Source: Clostridiaceae bacterium
Lineage (GTDB): Bacteria; Bacillota; Clostridia; Acetivibrionales; DTU013
Length of the DNA: 64,000 nt
NCBI GenBank assembly: GCA_012519745.1
Contig: JAAYPO010000008.1
Location: 1-64,000, forward strand
Direction of reading: 5' to 3'
Shown: positions 61,435 to 64,000 of the stretch, one piece after another
How positions within the stretch are numbered: the stretch's first letter is position 1
Layout of the letters: every line of letters starts with the position of its first letter
The notes under the pieces: model-generated
Database searches by the model: none
What the model was told of the DNA's origin: nothing
What the model saw: the letters and a program-made list of their open reading frames with translations, nothing else
Translations under genes and position numbers: made by a program

Positions 61435-62613
61435 ATGCTGGGTAATACATTCGGCAGGATGTTCAGGATAACAACATGTGGTGAGTCATATTCGGGCGGT
61501 TTCAGAAAAGACCCGTCCATTCCGTCTGAGCTGTATGGCGGGCAGATGGTCATCGTGGACGGTGTGCCGGCAGGGCTTAAAATAACCGCTGATATAGTAG
61601 AGCAGGAGCTTGACAAGCGCAGACCGGGATTGTCAAAGCTCAGCACGCCCCGCAGGGAGAAAGACAGGGTGTTCATTTTTTCGGGAGTCATGGAGAATGA
61701 TTTGTCAACAGGGGCCCCCGTAGGCATGGTCATTCCAAACAGTGATATAGAAGATAAGCATATACGGCAGCATAAGGAGAACAGAAATCTCGTCCGGCCG
61801 GGACAGGCCTCATATACATATTATAAGAAGTATGGAAAGTACTATGACTGGGCCGGCGCAGGAAGAGCTTCAGCCAGAGAGACTGCCGCCAGGGTGGCGG
61901 GAGGAGCCGTGGCCAAGATCATTCTTGACGCAATGGGTATCGATGTGATCGCATATACTGTGGAATCCCATGGAATAAAGGCTGCTCCTGTGACTTATGA
62001 AACAGCTAAGGACAATTACAGAAAGAATGACATAAATTGTCCGGACCTGGAAAAGGCTCAGGAAATGATGGAGGATCTGCTGAAGGTAAAAGCGGATGGA
62101 GATTCCTGCGGCGGTGTCATCGAAATAATAGCAAAAGGTGTGCCCGCAGGTCTGGGAGAGCCGGTATTTGACAAGCTGAGCGCGCTGATAGCTCATGCGA
62201 TGCTCTCCATCGGCTCTATCAAGGGCATCGAATTCGGAGATGGCTTCGAGCATGCCAGACTGACAGGTTCACAGTCAAATGATACTCCGTATGTCGACGA
62301 GGAGGGCACACTGAGGTTCAGGACAAACAGGGCAGGAGGTCTTCTGGGGGGCATAACCAACGGAGAGGAAATAAGGGTAAGGGTGGCGGCAAAGCCGATC
62401 CCAACCATACTGAAGCGGCAGGATACAGCAGATATCGCAAAAGGTCAGAATGTGGACCATGTTTTTGCTTCCAGAAGCGATCCATCGGCACTTACAAGAC
62501 TGTACCCGGTCTGCGAGGCAATGATGCGGATGGTTTTGGTAGACGCGATCTATATGTATAAGGGATTCAGTAGTATCAACTCCATTATCGACCCTGATTG
62601 GGAGGAGATATAG
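61435..62613 (+). CDS. aroC: chorismate synthase
   Basis: The 392-residue protein has the family blocks GNTFGRMFRITTCGESYSGG, RPGQASYTYYKKYG, GRASARETAARVAGGAVAK and GEPVFDKLSA, plus a C-terminal DPSALTRLYPVCEAM. It makes chorismate from EPSP using reduced FMN. The length is usual for the clostridial type (360-400). GCGGAGG precedes the ATG. Confidence 0.96.
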   Translation: MLGNTFGRMFRITTCGESYSGGFRKDPSIPSELYGGQMVIVDGVPAGLKITADIVEQELDKRRPGLSKLSTPRREKDRVFIFSGVMENDLSTGAPVGMVIPNSDIEDKHIRQHKENRNLVRPGQASYTYYKKYGKYYDWAGAGRASARETAARVAGGAVAKIILDAMGIDVIAYTVESHGIKAAPVTYETAKDNYRKNDINCPDLEKAQEMMEDLLKVKADGDSCGGVIEIIAKGVPAGLGEPVFDKLSALIAHAMLSIGSIKGIEFGDGFEHARLTGSQSNDTPYVDEEGTLRFRTNRAGGLLGGITNGEEIRVRVAAKPIPTILKRQDTADIAKGQNVDHVFASRSDPSALTRLYPVCEAMMRMVLVDAIYMYKGFSSINSIIDPDWEEI

Positions 62614-62618
62614 AGAAA

Positions 62619-63116
62619 ATGACCGGATCATCAGGAAACCTTATACTTATTGGAATGCCGGGCTCAGGCAAAAGTACGGTGGGTCCGGTCCTTGCCGAAA
62701 GGACAGGGAAGGATTTCGTTGATACTGATAGTATAGTAAAGGCCGCCGATGGCAGGGAACTCAGGGACATCGTGAGGGAAGAGGGATACGAGCGCTTCCT
62801 GGAGCTGCAGCAGAGCATCATCATGTCACATCGGTTTTCAAATTGTGTGATTTCCACCGGCGGCGGTGTAGTAAAAAGCAGTAGTCTTATGAAATACATG
62901 AAAAGGTCAGGGACTGTCATTTTTCTTGATGAAGAGCCGGATGTGCTGGAGGGGAGACTTGCTCCCGACAGGCGGCTTGTCAGGAAGGAAGGCCAGAGCT
63001 TCAGAGACGTTTACCAGGAACGGAGGCCACTTTATCTGGAATACTCGGATATTGTCATAAAGTGCACCGGTAAAACTATAGAAGACATAGTACGGGAGAT
63101 AATGTTTAATGACTGA
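62619..63116 (+). CDS. aroK: shikimate kinase
   Basis: The 165-residue kinase has Walker A GMPGSGKSTVG (about residues 12-22), the DTDS shikimate/Mg motif, STGGGVV, and RRPLYLEYSDI near the end. It phosphorylates shikimate, fifth step of the pathway. ATG at 62619 is chosen because GGGAGGAG lies upstream; the frame from 62598 overlaps aroC. Its end overlaps spo0A by 8 bp. Confidence 0.94.
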   Translation: MTGSSGNLILIGMPGSGKSTVGPVLAERTGKDFVDTDSIVKAADGRELRDIVREEGYERFLELQQSIIMSHRFSNCVISTGGGVVKSSSLMKYMKRSGTVIFLDEEPDVLEGRLAPDRRLVRKEGQSFRDVYQERRPLYLEYSDIVIKCTGKTIEDIVREIMFND

Positions 63117-63903
63117 AATCATTAATGTATTGCTAGTCGATGACAATAAGGAATTATGTAACCTTATTGAGACAAATCTAAACGGAAAAAGCGGGATAAA
63201 AGTAGTTGGGACTGCCAGTGATGGGGTCTCTGCCATCAGAATGATCAGTGAACTGGAGCCCGATATCGTATTGCTTGACATAATCATGCCAAATCTCGAT
63301 GGTTTGGGCGTGCTTGAAAGGACCATGGGAGCAGGCCAGGGGAAAAGGCCGTTGTTCATAGTCTTTACAGCAATGGGTGGAGATATGGTGGTCCAAAAGG
63401 CTATGGAGCTTGGAGCCGATTATTATATGATGAAGCCTGTAGACATGGATCTGCTTATATCCCGTATCGTGCAGATATTCAATGACAGACAAGTCGCCGG
63501 AGGGTGTTTAGCCGGCAATTCGGCTCACTCAGTGTGCATCCCCTCATCAGCAGGCCGTATAGAGCAGATTATTACCGACCTTATAAAGTCCATGGGTGTC
63601 ACTCCTAATCTTGCCGGATACAGCTATCTCAGGGAAGCGGTGATGATGGCGGTGGAAGAGCCCCAAAGGCTGAGTTCTGTTTCCCGGAACATTTATTCTG
63701 AAGTGGCAAAGAACCATAAGACCAATACGAGAAATGTGGACAGGGCTATAAGATGTGCTATAGACAGTGCACATAAAAAGACAAAAAATATGAATAATCC
63801 CATTCAGGATGCTTATATGTCATTATCCAACAAAAAAAGACCAAACTCCGCACAAATAATAAGCTTCCTGGCCGAAATGGCCGGGCGCAAGCACAGGACA
63901 TAG
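63109..63903 (+). CDS. spo0A: Spo0A-type sporulation response regulator
   Basis: The 264-residue protein has a receiver domain (1-122) with VDDNKEL at the acidic pocket, LLDIIMPNLDG carrying the phospho-acceptor Asp, the T of FTAMG and the Lys of MMKPVD, then a short linker and a Spo0A_C effector domain (about 145-260) with GYSYLREAVMMAVEEP and RNVDRAIRCAIDSA, the DNA-recognition helix. Phosphorylated Spo0A starts sporulation. Length and domains are normal. What is odd is the position: it overlaps aroK by 8 bp, whereas spo0A is usually next to spoIVB. It may be the main spo0A or a second copy. Confidence 0.92.
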   Translation: MTEIINVLLVDDNKELCNLIETNLNGKSGIKVVGTASDGVSAIRMISELEPDIVLLDIIMPNLDGLGVLERTMGAGQGKRPLFIVFTAMGGDMVVQKAMELGADYYMMKPVDMDLLISRIVQIFNDRQVAGGCLAGNSAHSVCIPSSAGRIEQIITDLIKSMGVTPNLAGYSYLREAVMMAVEEPQRLSSVSRNIYSEVAKNHKTNTRNVDRAIRCAIDSAHKKTKNMNNPIQDAYMSLSNKKRPNSAQIISFLAEMAGRKHRT

Positions 63904-63914
63904 CTTCCAACACG

Positions 63915-63944
63915 CAAAAAAGCTGCCCTTTGGCAGCTTTTTTT
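63915..63944. terminator. bidirectional terminator between spo0A and the HU gene
   Basis: AGCTGCC-CTTT-GGCAGCT is flanked by A6 on the left and T7-8 on the right, giving a good T-run on both strands. Confidence 0.9.
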
Positions 63945-63962
63945 GGGAATAAGTAAATAAAA

Positions 63963-64000
63963 TTACTTGTTGACAGTATCCTTTAAGCCCTTACCAGCTT
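63963..64000 (-). CDS. HU-family DNA-binding protein, 3' end only
   Basis: The last 38 bases, read on the minus strand, give AGKGLKDTVNK and a TAA stop. This is the standard C-terminus of bacterial HU (nucleoid protein). The rest of the gene lies outside the window. It is convergent with spo0A and shares the terminator. Confidence 0.75.
   Translation of the reverse strand, partial: AGKGLKDTVNK

Overview
The window is a low-to-middle GC Firmicutes chromosome segment from an endospore-forming member of the Clostridia. The evidence is a spo0A gene, a complete gerA/gerB/gerC germinant-receptor operon, a tyrosine T-box leader, strong AGGAGG ribosome binding sites with many TTG/GTG starts, heavy use of AGG and ATA codons, and an anaerobe-style gene set (ferredoxin protein, DUF438 hemerythrin/PAS protein, DUF1538/PII pair). 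No genus can be named from the sequence alone. There is no phage, CRISPR array, rRNA or tRNA gene. Most genes are ordinary chromosomal genes in short operons on both strands.

Layout. 0-5 kb: a decayed uvrA-like gene, a CofE-like ligase divergent from a LysR regulator, and a cytidylate-kinase-like fusion protein that overlaps hpt. 5-16 kb: a SprA-type putative metalloprotease, a DEAD-box helicase, DUF438, sfsA, a lytic-transglycosylase-like protein, an HD-GYP protein, a coat-like octapeptide repeat protein, an ECF sigma/anti-sigma pair with a membrane-anchored exported protein, and an SDR. 16-20 kb: AraC regulator, PAP2 phosphatase, then a repeat-rich stretch with MITE-like elements, a broken MFS transporter and a J-domain protein. 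20-29 kb: PH-domain, triple-GAF and FapA-like genes on the minus strand, a small self-regulated HTH/membrane-protein cassette, HAD, GNAT, UPF0178 and nucleoside phosphorylase genes. 29-38.5 kb: a GntR regulator, a large GHL10-amidase cell-wall enzyme, an L,D-transpeptidase, a lone small-protein gene and a heterodimeric ABC exporter. 38.5-43 kb: a long palindromic spacer, then the germinant-receptor operon with a 56-residue two-helix fourth gene. 43-59 kb: GNAT genes, nicotinate phosphoribosyltransferase, T-box/tyrS, a WYL regulator, mscL, a TadG-like protein, a Fur-family regulator, a ferredoxin protein, DUF1538 plus tandem PII, a Rieske oxidoreductase and DUF1189. 59-64 kb: an RNA methyltransferase, then aroA-aroC-aroK with spo0A overlapping aroK, and the 3' end of an HU gene on the minus strand.

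The least ordinary content is non-coding. At least six plus-strand genes are followed by tandem arrays (11, 17-18, 19, 25, 41 bp units) whose first unit contains the stop codon of the gene, or (12 bp, araC-like gene) adds a repeat tail just before it. A MITE-like family with TGTTCC...CAAGTAAAG termini occurs three times. The convergent spacer at 38.5-38.9 kb is built from four related ~45-bp units arranged as an inverted repeat that starts at one gene's stop and ends at the other's.

The best candidates for an undescribed protein system are the overlapping DUF1538 transporter-like / tandem-PII pair (53.8-55.9 kb) and the kinase/nuclease-like fusion overlapping hpt (3.8-5.2 kb). All functional statements rest on motif reading; no search or computation was run.
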